A DNA stretch of 64,000 nt from Anolis sagrei (lineage: Eukaryota; Chordata; Lepidosauria; Squamata; Anolidae), in NCBI RefSeq assembly GCF_037176765.1, contig NC_090023.1, positions 202,152,506 through 202,216,505 on the forward strand, read 5' to 3'. Under the pieces are notes generated by a model. It had not been told where the DNA came from. It saw nothing but the letters and a program-made list of their open reading frames with translations, and made no database searches. The translations under genes and the position numbers were made by a program. Below are positions 11,269 to 22,306 of the stretch, piece by piece (the first letter of the stretch is position 1; the number at the start of each line of letters is the position of its first letter).

Positions 11269-12246
11269 TAGTGTTTCTCAACTTGGGGGTCAGGACTCCT
11301 GGGGGGGGTGTCACAGGGCAGTGTCAGAGGGGTCACCTAAGACTATCAAAAAACACGATACAGGGAAGATGATGGTGAAAGTCAACATATTTTTCTTGTA
11401 TATAATAATTTTCTTTTTCCCTTTCTTTTCTTGTATTTCTCTTTCTTCTTCTGCCTCTTCTCCTTTCCTTTTCTGTTCCTGCCCCCCATCCTACTCTCCT
11501 TTGACCATCCCCTCTCATTTCTCCCTTTTTTTCTTTCTTCTTCCTCTCTCCTCCTCTTTCTTTTCTTTCTTTTGCTTTTCCTCTATCTTCTCTTGCCTTC
11601 TCTTTCCCCCTTTTAACATATGTAAGAATGTTTTAAATAAAGATATATATTTAAAAACAACACAGTACTTTCTGTTGGTCATGGAGGTTCTGTGTGGGAA
11701 GTTTGGCACAATTCTATTGTCGGTGGGGTTCATAATGCTCTTTGATTGCAGGTGAACTATAAATCCCAATAACTACAAGTCCCAAATGTCAATGCCTATT
11801 TTCCCCAAACTCTACCAGTCTTCACATTTGGGCATTTTGAGTATTTGTGCCAAGTTTGCTCCAGATCTATGCCCACCAAACCTTTCCAGAATTTTGTGTT
11901 TGTTATGGGAGTTTTGTGTGCCAAGTTTGGTTCAATTCCATCATTGGTGGAGTTCAGAATGTACATTGATTGTAGGTTAACTATAAATCCCAGCAACTAC
12001 AACAAATGACAAAATCAATTCCCCCAAACCCGCCAGTATTGACATTTGGGCGTATTGGGTATTTGTGCTAAACTTGGTCCAGTAAATGAAAATATGTCCT
12101 GTATATCAGATATTTACATTATGATTCATAACAGCAGCCAAATGACAGTTATGAAGTAGCAACAAAATAATTTTATGGTTGGGGGTCACCACAACATGAG
12201 GAACTGTATTAAGGGATCGCGGCATTAGGAAGGTTGAGAACCACTG
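11269..12246 (-). mobile_element. SPIN-like non-autonomous hAT element
   Basis: The right end (ATGGTTGGGGGTCACCAC to GGTTGAGAACCACTG) matches the SPIN terminus as recalled. The left end is AGTGTTTCTCAACTTGGGGG. Flanks are CTCTAAGC (11261-11268) and CTCTAGGC (12247-12254), 7 of 8 identical. A pyrimidine-rich tract at about 11400-11615 sits inside and is responsible for long spurious frames. Confidence 0.75.
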
Positions 12247-12254
12247 CTCTAGGC

Positions 12255-12958
12255 AACAGGCCCCAAATATACAAAATTTGCTCCTCCTTTCTGTTGGAAA
12301 GCACATTGAGCTACCTGTCAGATGGAGCAGCCTTTTAGAATCCATCAAGCAAGGCTTACATTGACCTGAATTCTCTGCTTTATTTATATTTTTATGATCA
12401 TTGTTTATGAACAATCAAGGAGATATTTCTAACAGAAGAAATAAATCTTGCCAGTAAGTTAAAAACAATATTTAAAAATACTTTTGAAACTGCATAGGAC
12501 CAAAAACTGCCCTCTCCCTCCTCTGTGAACACGAAGCACTTTTAAAATATTTTGCTGCTGCCTTATCTGCAAAAGTCAATGGTAATATCATGGCGATTAA
12601 AGCTGGCAGAATTGACTCTGTAATCATAAGCCACCATTAGGAGAGAGACTGCAATCTGTAAAGAATGGGCATGAATTTTAAATGAATCCTGATTTTAAAG
12701 CCAAACACATACAATGGAATTAATGCAAAGAAGTATGCTTTAGTTTAGAAGATCCCAAGTCTGTGAAAACACCACTTCTTTCTGGAAGAAGAGAGATTAG
12801 CTTTGCAGCTATGAGGATAACATGCAAAGTAGCAGTTCCTGGAAAGAGTATCTATGTTTGTATCTATTAGTTTGATCCACTAAGCAAATAATAGGAAGAA
12901 GAAGGGAGGGAACAACCACTTAGAAAGATACACTCTAATAAAAAAAAGGAAAAAGACA
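12255..12958. promoter_or_regulatory. Repeat-free stretch, candidate conserved non-coding DNA at about 12530-12760
   Basis: No repeat or coding frame. It includes homeodomain/GATA-like cores (GCGATTAAAGC, CTTATCTGC). Function is inference. Confidence 0.2.
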
Positions 12959-14416
12959 ATAGGTGGTGAGCATCCCTGATCCCAAATGCCAAAATCTGAA
13001 ATACTCCAAAATCCCAAATTGTCTACAGGTGGCTGAGATATTGACACCTTTTCTTTCTGATAGTGCAATGTACACAAACTTTGTTTCATGCACAATAAAA
13101 CCTCTCTGGGTGAGGTCATGCAGAGTTTTGGACTTAGGTGCCATCTGTATACAGATGACACACACCTCTACTACTCTTTTCCACCTCATTCCAAGGAAGC
13201 TCCTTGGATCCTGGACCAGTGCCTATCAGCTGTGATGGATTGGATGAAGGCTTAACCCAGACAAGACAGAGTTCCTCCCGGTTAGTTATGAGGCCGAACA
13301 GGGTATAGGGTGGCAACCTGTATTCGACGGGGTTACACTCCCCCTGAGGACACAGGTCTGTAGTTTGAGAGTTCTCCTGGATTCATCGCTGACGCTTGAA
13401 GCTTAGGTGTTGGTGGTGACTGGGAGGGCCTTTGCACAGTTAAAACTGGTGTGCCAGCTGTGACTGTACTTCAAAAAGCCTGACTTGGCCATGGTGGTCT
13501 ATGTCTTGGTTACATCCAGAATGGGCTATTGTGCACTCTATGTGGCACTATCTTTGACGAGGGTTCGGAAGCTGCAGTTAGTGCAAAGATCGGTAGCCAG
13601 ATTACTAACTGGGGCTAGCTATAGGGAACATACCACACTCCTATTAAAGCAGCTCCACTGGCTTCTAATAAGTTTCCAGACCCAATTCAAAGTGCAGGTT
13701 ATCACCTATAAATCCCTATATGCTTTGGGTCCAATCTATCTTTGTGGCCGCATCGCCTTCTATGAACTGGCATGGGCTTTGAGATCTACCAGGGAGGCTC
13801 TTCTCTCAGTCCCACCACCATCTCAAGCACGGTTGATGGGGATGAGAGAGGGGGCTTTCTTGGTGGTAGCCCCCAGCTCTGGAATGCCCTCCCTTGAGAG
13901 ATTAGATTAGACCCCACTCTCCAAGCCTTCTGGTCAATTTTAAAACATGGCTTTTTAGACAGGTTTTTGACCTTGTGTAGTTTATGGCCAGGTTTGAGGA
14001 TTTAGTGACTTCTCACTCCAGCACTTTGAACTGTCAATGGAAGACAGTTAGTCTTACCCGCAGTCTCTACTGCGCTTTATAAATTTTAAATGGTATTAGA
14101 TGAGGTTTATGTGTGTTTGTTGTTTATGGATTTATGTGATTGTTTTAGAGGCTTATGTATCATTTCATCCATGTCTGGCACTTTGAATGTATTCTTGTGA
14201 ACTGCCCTGAGTCTCTCCAGTGAGATGGTGGCAGGGTACAAATAACATTTATTATTATTTATATTTTATTAAAATACTGTTTATAAAATTATTTTCAGAA
14301 AAATGTGTATAAGATTTATATAAAACATGAAGGAATTCTGTGTTGAGGGTTACAAAATCTGGGGACAAAATCCAAAATACTTCTAGTCACAAGCATTTTG
14401 AATAAGGGATACTGTA
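12959..14416 (-). mobile_element. Tigger-like (pogo/mariner) DNA transposon relic split by L2
   Basis: The left end GTGAGCATCCCTGATCC and right end TTTTGAATAAGGGATACTG form the inverted ends of a family also known in mammals. Between them, about 13100-14268 is an L2 insertion. The flanking parts align to the two halves of the element. Confidence 0.6.
13100..14268 (+). mobile_element. L2 LINE, 3' half including the reverse transcriptase active-site region
   Basis: Near 13138 the frame reads GCHLYTDDTHLYYSF, a decayed form of the L2 YADD catalytic motif. Downstream come KLQLVQRSVARLLTGASYRE and RLMGMREGAFLVVAPSSGMP. The end GAACTGCCCTGAGTCTCTCC then ATT repeats is the L2 3' terminus. The copy is inactive. 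Confidence 0.8.
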
Positions 14417-14582
14417 TTGGAGAGCAAATGAAGCTTTAAAATATAGGCTTAAATTCTAAATCAAAAATTATGATTTGTAATTTTACAGCAACTTAGCTGT
14501 ATCTCTGACACAATATGCAACCTTTTTTAATAGAATGCAACAATGTGAAATGAAGCACTGTATATAGTGTCCCATTACGCAA

Positions 14583-14672
14583 CAGGGTCAAAGTGGTCTC
14601 TGGTCAAAGTGGTTCCTGGTCAAGTGGTCCCTGGTCAAGTAGTCCCTGGTCAAAAAAAAGTTGGGAACCACT
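14583..14672. mobile_element. Right end of a TGGTCCCTGG hAT element with internal tandem units
   Basis: Four short units built on GTGGTCCCTGGTCAA precede AAGTTGGGAACCACT. It is the same family as 30680-31107. Confidence 0.65.
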
Positions 14673-15189
14673 ATGCCTCCCTTCTCCTTTAAAATGTTGC
14701 ACAATGGCACAATTCGACTTTACATAACGCTAAATTTACAATGATGTAACCTCCCAAAGAGGATGTCAGCTCTATATAGTACTTCCCTTCCTGGCTGCTA
14801 AGCATCTGGAACTGATTTCCTTTGTTATGATAAACAACCATTTGAAAAAAAAAACACCCTAGGAACTAAGGGAAATACAAATATGATCATAATGGATACA
14901 TTTTTGTATACAAGTGATTTTGACATTGGAATCTGACCCATCTGGGTTCAGCCATTGGTGCACTCCAATCAACATTCGCTACACAGACAAAAATTGAATA
15001 ATGAACATCACTGAGAGCATTAGCAAACTATAAAGGAAAGAGATGTGCGAAAGTTGGCACACAGTAAAAAAAGGATTAGGGTTAGAGGCCTGGTATTGAG
15101 GTTTTAGAAGACAACTAAGAGAAGTGGGAAATAGACTAAATTCTCTACAATGAAAGATAGTAGACAAACATTGGGTGCTGGAGTAGAAA
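14673..15189. other. No gene or repeat recognised
   Basis: Unique, AT-rich. Confidence 0.4.
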
Positions 15190-15370
15190 GTGGCCCCTTT
15201 GTATCTGCTGGGGTTTGGTTTCTGGAAACTAATATTCATGGATGCTCAAGCCCTGTTATATACTATGGCACAGTAAAGGGATCTTCCTTATATGGAATGG
15301 AAAAATCAAAGGTGACTTTTTGGAATTTTGGTTTTTTGGCTGCCCAAACATACACATTTACAAGCCCCAC
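15190..15370 (+). mobile_element. Tigger-like MITE remnant
   Basis: GTGGCCCCTTTGTATCTGC, CATGGATGCTCAAGCCCTG and TATGGAATGGAAAAATCAAA match a pogo-type element also seen split at 25815-26062. The right end is unclear. Confidence 0.5.
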
Positions 15371-15599
15371 AAGCACAGAGCTGATATAAGGGAGAGCAAT
15401 GGGCCTGGGGATTTTTGGTTTTGCTAGGTAATTCAAAGTTTTGCTTAGGCAATTTAAAATTTTGCTTTAAAGAGTTGCCTGCTATTATGGAAAACCAGTT
15501 GTAATTGCTGTATGTGAGCTCCCACTTTCATTTGTAAACGTTGGTGGCTTATGAACAAATATTGGCAATCAAATTAAGTGAGTGACTGATTAAATGATT

Positions 15600-15685
15600 G
15601 ATTGATTGATTGACTAGCTGCTTTGAGTCTCCCTTTAGGGAGATAAAGCAGGATGAAAATAAATAAATAGAACAACAACAACAGC
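15600..15685 (+). mobile_element. L2 3' tail fragment with ATTG repeat
   Basis: GCTGCTTTGAGTCTCCCTTT, AGGGAGATAAAGCAGGATG and an AAATA tail. A short ATTGATTG microsatellite precedes it. Confidence 0.55.
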
Positions 15686-15944
15686 AACATCAACATTTTT
15701 TCAGGAAGTGACACAAAATGGAGAGAAGCTAGCCTAGTCCTCTCTGTGCATTCATAGTAAACAGCTTGGACCTTGGGACTTTATTCATCTGCATGATTTA
15801 TGTAGTGCTTAGGATTAATCTGAATTTGGGCAATATCTTATTTTTCTGTCTTCTACTCCCATTATTTCCCAGGATGATACTGAGAGGTATTACCCCCTCC
15901 CCCTTGAAATCAACTTTCCTAAAATCTGGGACTGTTTATACATT

Positions 15945-16030
15945 GTCTGCAACTGTGTTTGTGTGCATGTGCCTTACTGACGTACAGCAACCCTATGAAT
16001 TGTGTAGGGTTTTCTTAGGCAAATGTAGTC
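15945..16030 (-). mobile_element. SINE tail fragment
   Basis: CAACCCTATGAATTGTGTAG and GGTTTTCTTAGGCAAATG resemble the reversed 3' end of the type C or 5S-derived SINE. Confidence 0.4.
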
Positions 16031-16169
16031 TTGGCCTGCATTGGTGAGATTCCATCTAAATGGTGAAATAGAGCAATTTCAAGCAGTCACGAATAATCTG
16101 GATCATGGATACCAGAAACCTGACGCATGGATACTGAGACCCATTAAGCGGAGAACCGGCACCAGAAGG

Positions 16170-16690
16170 AGGCCGCCTATGGATCTGTTCCTGGTGAGAA
16201 GCTATAACCCAATGTTCCCCAATCAAGAGATCTCACTAGTTAAAGAAGAAAGCCATAGAGGTATTTTATTTAATCCAGCTGGAAAGGATGACAGCTTGCA
16301 GTAAACCGCATAAAGAAGCCTAAATGCTTGGTACAGGCAAAACATACATTTTATACAGTGTGTTCCTTTGTTTTTCCTGCTCATGCTCCAGCTGGAGCCA
16401 GCTTCGTGCTGATTGGCAGAGCTGGCCTTGACATCATGGCCAGTTGGGAGGATTTGAGAGGCGGGACAATGGCACCCGCCCTACAGCCAATCAGAGACCG
16501 TTCCCCGCTTCTAATGCAGATTTCCCGTACTCCAATGGCTGACAGGGGTCAGCATGATTGTTCAGACAAAGGAATGCAAAATGTCCTAACAGGATTACTG
16601 TGTCCCAGCTTTGGGACAAACCAAGAGGGGCCATCAGGTTCCATGAGTCCTACTGTTGAGATAATGGGGTTATGAGTCCTCAGCAAATGA
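16170..16690 (-). mobile_element. Possible solo or terminal LTR of an old LTR retroelement
   Basis: On the minus strand the stretch has two inverted CCAAT boxes, a TATAAAA near 16350 and an AATAAA near 16264, spaced as in a long terminal repeat. It is more GC-rich than its surroundings. No matching partner repeat was found, so the call is weak. It appears broken and old. Confidence 0.3.
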
Positions 16691-17110
16691 GTCTTGTGCA
16701 TATGGAGTTACTGTCAATTGAGTTCCAAATCAGAATATTGTTCAGTGATGAGTGGATCATGAAGTCTGTTCCTGGGAAAGGGAAAATGTCATTGTGGATG
16801 ACTGGGGCAGGACCACCTGGCCTACTGGAGAAGTGTCGGGTGATTAGTGTCTCTTTGTGTACAGGTGAATGCACAAATGGTGGGTGGGCCAGCTTATGGA
16901 TCTTATCGTCCTCTGCACAGTCGAGGTTATGGAAATCCATAGATTCCAGTGATGATGGGTGATTGATTCCAATTAGGATGTCAATGACCAGGAAGCGCTG
17001 GAGGGGACTCCCAGGTCACAATGTGGAGGTGAAAGGTTTCCTGAGCCTTGGTGGGTTGATCTCCAAAAGACTTTTATATGAAGACATAAAAGATAACAAA
17101 TTGAACATAC
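16691..17110 (-). mobile_element. Possible internal region of the same LTR element
   Basis: The minus strand shows DILIGINHP, reminiscent of the retropepsin core of BEL/Pao-like elements. The relic is fragmentary and old. Family assignment is tentative. Confidence 0.25.
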
Positions 17111-17563
17111 ACACAAATGGGGATCCAGGGGGTACCCACTGGGTTGAGAGTGGCTGGAGTGAAGTTAAGTTTTGGGGAGAAAGGGGAAGAGAGTCCTGCT
17201 TTAAGGGCTGTGGAGGTATGGGGGCCAAGTGGATACCGGGGTCCGGCTGCCAGAGGTGGGAAGGCGAGAGATACACAAACACACAGGAGACAAAAAGGCG
17301 ACAGAGAATCAAATAGAAGGATAACACACTGTGGTGCATGTTTAATGAAGGGGTTATAGTGTAATAAAAAGGGGGACAATTGTTGCAAAAAGTCTTGCTG
17401 GTAGCTGCTACTTGGCTTTTCTGATCCTCTGAATGTGCGCATAAGTGATTCCTAAGGGGTTCTGGCCTTCCAATCCCAGTCCTTTAACTTTATTAATTTG
17501 ATGGGGGGGGGGGGGGTAGAGTTATGCTCAACATCAGTGGTAACCATGACCAATCTTACGTAG
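17111..17563. other. Unassigned, moderately GC-rich sequence
   Basis: It holds a G homopolymer near 17503-17517 and overlapping low-complexity frames on both strands. It could belong to the LTR-like relic. Confidence 0.3.
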
Positions 17564-17571
17564 CTTGTAGC

Positions 17572-17871
17572 CCGGGGCGGCTCAACCCATTACGCAAAGT
17601 AAGCATTTGCAGTATAGTTGATTTTGCCCAGGGGTGCTCTTGAGGCACTCTTGGGGGAAAATAGACCTTGACATATGCGAATTGTAGTTACTGGGATGTA
17701 TAGTTCACCTACACTCAAAGAGCATTCTGAACTCCACCAATGATGGAATTGAACCAAATATGGCACACAGAACTCCCACGACGAACAGAAAATATATATC
17801 AGTGATTGGTTGGGGGGGAGGGGGCAAAATACTGTTTGCTTACCATTGAAAATTACCTAGGGCCGCCTCTG
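17572..17871. mobile_element. Non-autonomous hAT element, 300 bp
   Basis: Ends CCGGGGCGGCTC and GGGCCGCCTCTG, flanked by perfect CTTGTAGC duplications (17564-17571, 17872-17879). It is nearly identical in body to 8108-8382 but carries a G-rich insertion near 17810-17825. Confidence 0.85.
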
Positions 17872-17879
17872 CTTGTAGC

Positions 17880-18660
17880 TACCTCCTGTAATAGGTTTCC
17901 CAGACAGAGGTTTCTGCAATCCCTCCCAGTTGGCTTTTGCACTCCGGCACTCCAAAAGGGCACCACAATATTTTATTTTCATGCAGGAACATTGTGCCAT
18001 AGAGGCTCAGTCACGATGGAATCAGAGGAGATGCCATTATTTCGGTCCCCTAATCTCAGAATCCCAGTTAAATTGCCTGGTATATTGAAGACTTATTTCT
18101 AGAGATTTAGTCTTCACGGGTCGAGAGATAACCCTATTACATGCAGGCTTGATCCAGCACAACTGAGCAAATGCCGGGAAGGAACACAAACTGTCCCAGC
18201 TGGGTTCAAAGAGGAAAACGAATGCAAAGCTTTGCCCCTTGCAGTATTTGAAGCACTGTTGCTAGGCAGTTTCCTACCTCGTTGTGGGAGTAAGGCCAGG
18301 AGGGGAAAGCATGGATAAGTATGTCATTAGCAAGATGAGGCCTGAACTTAAGCCCCTGTTGACGCAGACGTGCTCCTCCTCTTGCTTGGTTTGCACGCAT
18401 CCTGTCTTGTCTGTTTGAATTTACTTCGGCTATAACTCTCATCCATTCTAAAAGGTATAAGAAGTGGAGCATCAGACAGAAGGGATTTGCTGCTCCTCAG
18501 GAGGGCCATATGCCTTGTGACGCAGACACTGTGTGATTCAAACACCCTTTACGGTAGATCAGACAGACCAATCTGGAAGGTACACTGTGGAGAATTCATA
18601 TAGCTTCTCCTGCTATTCACATCCAGGCTCAGAATAAAATATTTTATTGCTTGTGGTGGA
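17880..18660. other. Unassigned sequence
   Basis: Balanced composition, a TATAAG-like box at 18452 and AATAAA near 18634 on the plus strand. There is no recognisable protein; possibly more retroelement relic. Confidence 0.25.
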
Positions 18661-18774
18661 ATAGCAAAAAAAAAAAAAAAACAATCTGCTTCTCATAGTG
18701 CACAGCACCTATGGTTGGCCTGGATATGTTGTCCCTTGAAGTAGGAGAAATGAATGGTTCCTCTCTTCATTGAA

Positions 18775-19446
18775 AGGTTCCTCTCCCCTCACCTCTGCAG
18801 GAGTCTGCCGTATCCCATGCAGCTGTAGACAAGTCTACATAGGGACCACCAAATGCAGCAATGCCCAAACACGAATAAAGGAACATGAAAGATACTAACT
18901 TCAACCAGAGAAGTCAGCCATAGCAGAGCACCTGATGAACCAACCTAGATACAGCATATTATTTGAGAACACAGACATGCTGACCCCCCTCTAACAACCA
19001 CCATGTCAGACTACACAGAGAAGCCATTAAAATCCACAAGCATGTGGACAATTTCAACAGAACAGAAGAAACCATGAAAATGAACAAAATCTGGCTACCA
19101 GTATTTTAAAAACTCTAAAATCGTAAGAGTACAGAACAACATTCAAAAACAGGGGAACTCCAGACAATCAGGGACAGCTAATCACCTCTCAACAAAGGAT
19201 TATCCCAGGAAGTAAGAAGCCACACCTTGAAAACTGCTAGGCCATTAAATGCAAATTAAGGTGGCCAATTGAAACAGTCACACCTCCCTCCAACAGACAA
19301 GAGTTTTTTCTCCTACCCTGGACTTTCCACAGATATATAAACCCCATTTTCCTAGTTTCCAACAGACCTCACAACCTCTGAGGATGCCTGCCATAGATGC
19401 AGATAAAATGTCAGGAGAGAATGCTTCTGGAACATGGCCATACAGC
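18775..19446 (+). mobile_element. Penelope-like retroelement, GIY-YIG endonuclease end
   Basis: The frame from 18800 reads GVCRIPCSCRQVYIGTTKC, the GIY-YIG nuclease core that follows reverse transcriptase in Penelope-like elements, with EKSAIAEHLMNQP further on. The 3' part matches the terminal pieces scattered through the window. It is an old, inactive copy. Confidence 0.7.
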
Positions 19447-20487
19447 TCTCTTGCACGACACACAGATCAGCTAACTCTACCTAATGACAGGTTCTGTTCT
19501 TGCCCAGTGAACCCTACACACATGAATTCTGGTAGAATATGTTATCACTCAAAATCTGTTGAGAAGTGAATTAAACATCTTTAAGGAGGGGAAAGGAAAT
19601 TCAAAATGAACGTGGCTGATTTATCCCCTTTCCCTATACCACATACGGGTATGGAGGTGGCATTGGTACAACAGCCAAGATGCAACAGAAGGTTTATATA
19701 GAGTACAATTACACATGCCAAGGGTGTGCAATGCTACTAGTATAATGAATTATATTGTTGCACAATTAATCAAATCACCCAACTTTCATCATGCCAAACG
19801 GCACTTCCATCAAATAATGTTCAACAGCCCCTGGTCAAAGTATGCTGGGAATGAACTTACAAAACGACTTTAAGAGCACAACCACTCACACCATTGTTAC
19901 ACTGACATAACTCTGCTCTTCCTCAGGATACAATATGTGTGTGCTATCCTAAAAAGTATAGCTGCTTATTCTGGTGCCAAATTGGTGACAAGATTAGAAA
20001 TGCTGCCAAGTGTTAGTTGCATAAATATGCCATTATGCAAAAGAGATCAAGAACTTGACTAGAACGGAGAGTGAAGATAGTGAAGAGGGAGATGAAAAGA
20101 AGGCAGAAAGGATGGTGGGGAGAATCCAAAGAATCAGTAAGATGGTCTGTGAAAGTACTGAATTTCCCAAAATATAATGAGTTCATTGGATTTTTCTCTC
20201 ACATACTATTTCCAAAGATTGTGCACTTCACTTCACATAACGATAAAGAAAGTACTCTTTGTACCAGGAAAGTTGGTGGGGTCTCTTTTACACAGGTCTT
20301 GTTTCCTGACCTCACTGTTAAGAACGAGGATGTGAGTTAGTAAGAAGCACATTTATTTCTAAGAAAAAAGGTTTTCTGAGGCCCCCGAGCTTCTTTGCAT
20401 TGTTTTGGGATTAGATCCTGTTCTCCCATCAGGAAATTGTATATAGACGCCATCTTTTTGGAGGAATGATGGAGATCTGTGGTTGGT
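19447..20487. other. No gene or repeat recognised
   Basis: Unique sequence; the longest frame (89 codons from 20071) resembles nothing known to me. Confidence 0.4.
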
Positions 20488-20495
20488 TTCTAGAG

Positions 20496-20985
20496 CAGTG
20501 GTTCCCAAACTTTTTTTGAACAGGGACCACTTTGACCAGGGACCACTTGACAGTGATCACTTAGACCAGGGACCACTTTTACCAGGGACCACTTGTCCAG
20601 GGACCACTCTCCAACATTAGTACCAAAAGGGTTACTATCAGTTTTTGGTCAACTTTAGATTTGGTTTGGTTATTTGGGGTGCTGATTCAGAAAATTGCAT
20701 TGGACAGACCACATCACCTCTAGTTTTGGTTACAGAACATATGCCATCCAGTAGTTGCCATCGGCTTGAACACAGAAAACCATATTTAATAATCTAGAGC
20801 TGATGTTATCTATCCAAGGGGTTGGGGCTGGTCCATGACAGGGAAGGAGTGGCAGGTGGTGTGATAGGAGTGGAAATAAAACAAATAAAGCAAAATAAAT
20901 AAATAAAGAGGAAGGAGGCTTGCAGACCAGATTTTCATCCTCGCGGCCCACTGGTGGTCCATGGCCCACAGGTTAAGAGCCACTG
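20496..20985. mobile_element. Non-autonomous hAT element (TGGTCCCTGG family), 490 bp
   Basis: CAGTGGTTCCCAAAC to TTAAGAGCCACTG, with perfect TTCTAGAG duplications at 20488-20495 and 20986-20993. The left end holds tandem units of GACCAGGGACCACTT. Confidence 0.85.
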
Positions 20986-21221
20986 TTCTAGAGGGAAGAA
21001 TGGGAAGGTTGAGCAACTGTTGTTTATGTGTGAATGTGCATACATTTATCAACTCTTTAGTATAAGAAGGAGGAGAAACTTCTTTTCCAAGAAAGAAGGT
21101 GGACATATGTTTCTCAACAGCTAACTTGGAGTTGTGAGAGAGGGGGAAAGCCATCTGAGGGCAGAGGAACATCTAGACAAAAATATGGCAAATAATGCTG
21201 TCGAGAGATGAAAGGATGGGG

Positions 21222-21376
21222 TGTGGTGGAGGCTCCTTCTTTGGAAGCTTTTAAACAGAGGCTGGGTGGCCATCTGTCAGGGGTGATTTGAATGCAATAT
21301 TCCTGCTTCTTGGCAGAGGGTTGGACTGGATGGCCCATGAGGTATCTTCCAACTTTGATTCTATGATTCTATGATT
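21222..21376 (+). mobile_element. CR1 3' end, first of a tandem pair
   Basis: GCTTTTAAACAGAGGCTGG to GATTCTATGATTCTATG, the CR1 C-terminal codons and tail. Confidence 0.75.
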
Positions 21377-21512
21377 CTAGAGGCTGGATGGCCATCTGTC
21401 ATATGAATGGCCATATGAATGCAATATTCCTGCTTCTTGGCAGGGGGTTGGATTGGATGGCCCATGAGGCCTCTTCCAACTCTTTGATTCTATGATTCTA
21501 TGATTCAATGTC
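21377..21512 (+). mobile_element. CR1 3' end, second of a tandem pair
   Basis: AGGCTGGATGGCCATCTGTC to repeated GATTCTAT. It abuts the previous copy and may be a local duplication rather than a second insertion. Confidence 0.75.
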
Positions 21513-21542
21513 GATAGTAGCACTCCTACAAGATTATTAATG

Positions 21543-22291
21543 GGTTGCTGAGAGTTTTCTGGACTGTATTGCCATGTTCCAGAAGCATTCTCTCCTAATG
21601 TTTCACCCACATCTATGGCAGGCATTCTCAGAGGTTGTAAAGTCTGTTGGAAACTAGGCAAGTGATGTTTATATATCTGTGGAAGGTCCAGAGTGAAAGA
21701 AAGAACTTGTCTGCCTGAGACATGTATGAATGTTGCAATTGGCCACCTTGATTAGCACTGAATGGCTGCTTTCTGCCTAGGGGAATTCTTTGTTGGGAGG
21801 TGTTAGTTGGCCCTGATTGTTTCATGTCAGGAATTCCCTTTTTTTTTAGTGTAGAAAACCATGAAAATGAACAAAATCTGGATAGCAGTTTAAAAAACCT
21901 CTAAAATTAGGACAGTCAATAAAGAGGAACACTAAAAAAAACCACAGGAATTTCTAACTTGAAACAATCAGTGTCAACTAACACATCCCAACAAAGGATT
22001 CCCCCAGGAAGGAATCAGCCATTCAATGCTAATCAAGGTGGCCAGTTGCAACATTCACACTTACTTAGTGTGTTCAGGGCAGGAGAAAGACAAGAGTTCT
22101 TTCTCCTGCCCTGGACATTCCACAGCTATATAAACCTCACTTGCCTAGCTTCCAACAGGCATCACTACCTCTGAGGATGCCTGCCATAGATGTTGGCAAA
22201 ACACCAGGAGGGAATGCTTCTGGAACATAGCCATACACAGCCAGGAAAACTCACAGCAACCCAGTGATTCCAGCTATGAAAGCCATCGACA
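21543..22291. mobile_element. Penelope-like inverted pair with 15-bp target duplication
   Basis: The antisense arm (21543 to about 21850) meets the sense arm (about 21855 to 22291). Flanks ACAAGATTATTAATG (21528-21542) and ACAAGATTATGAATG (22292-22306) differ at one base. An old relic. Confidence 0.8.
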
Positions 22292-22306
22292 ACAAGATTA
22301 TGAATG

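Noticed and set aside
11321-11755. 144-codon plus-strand frame rich in Ser, Phe and Pro
   Set aside because: A pyrimidine tract inside a SPIN-like element.
20071-20340. 89-codon plus-strand frame
   Set aside because: No similarity, no splice or promoter context, composition like its non-coding flanks.
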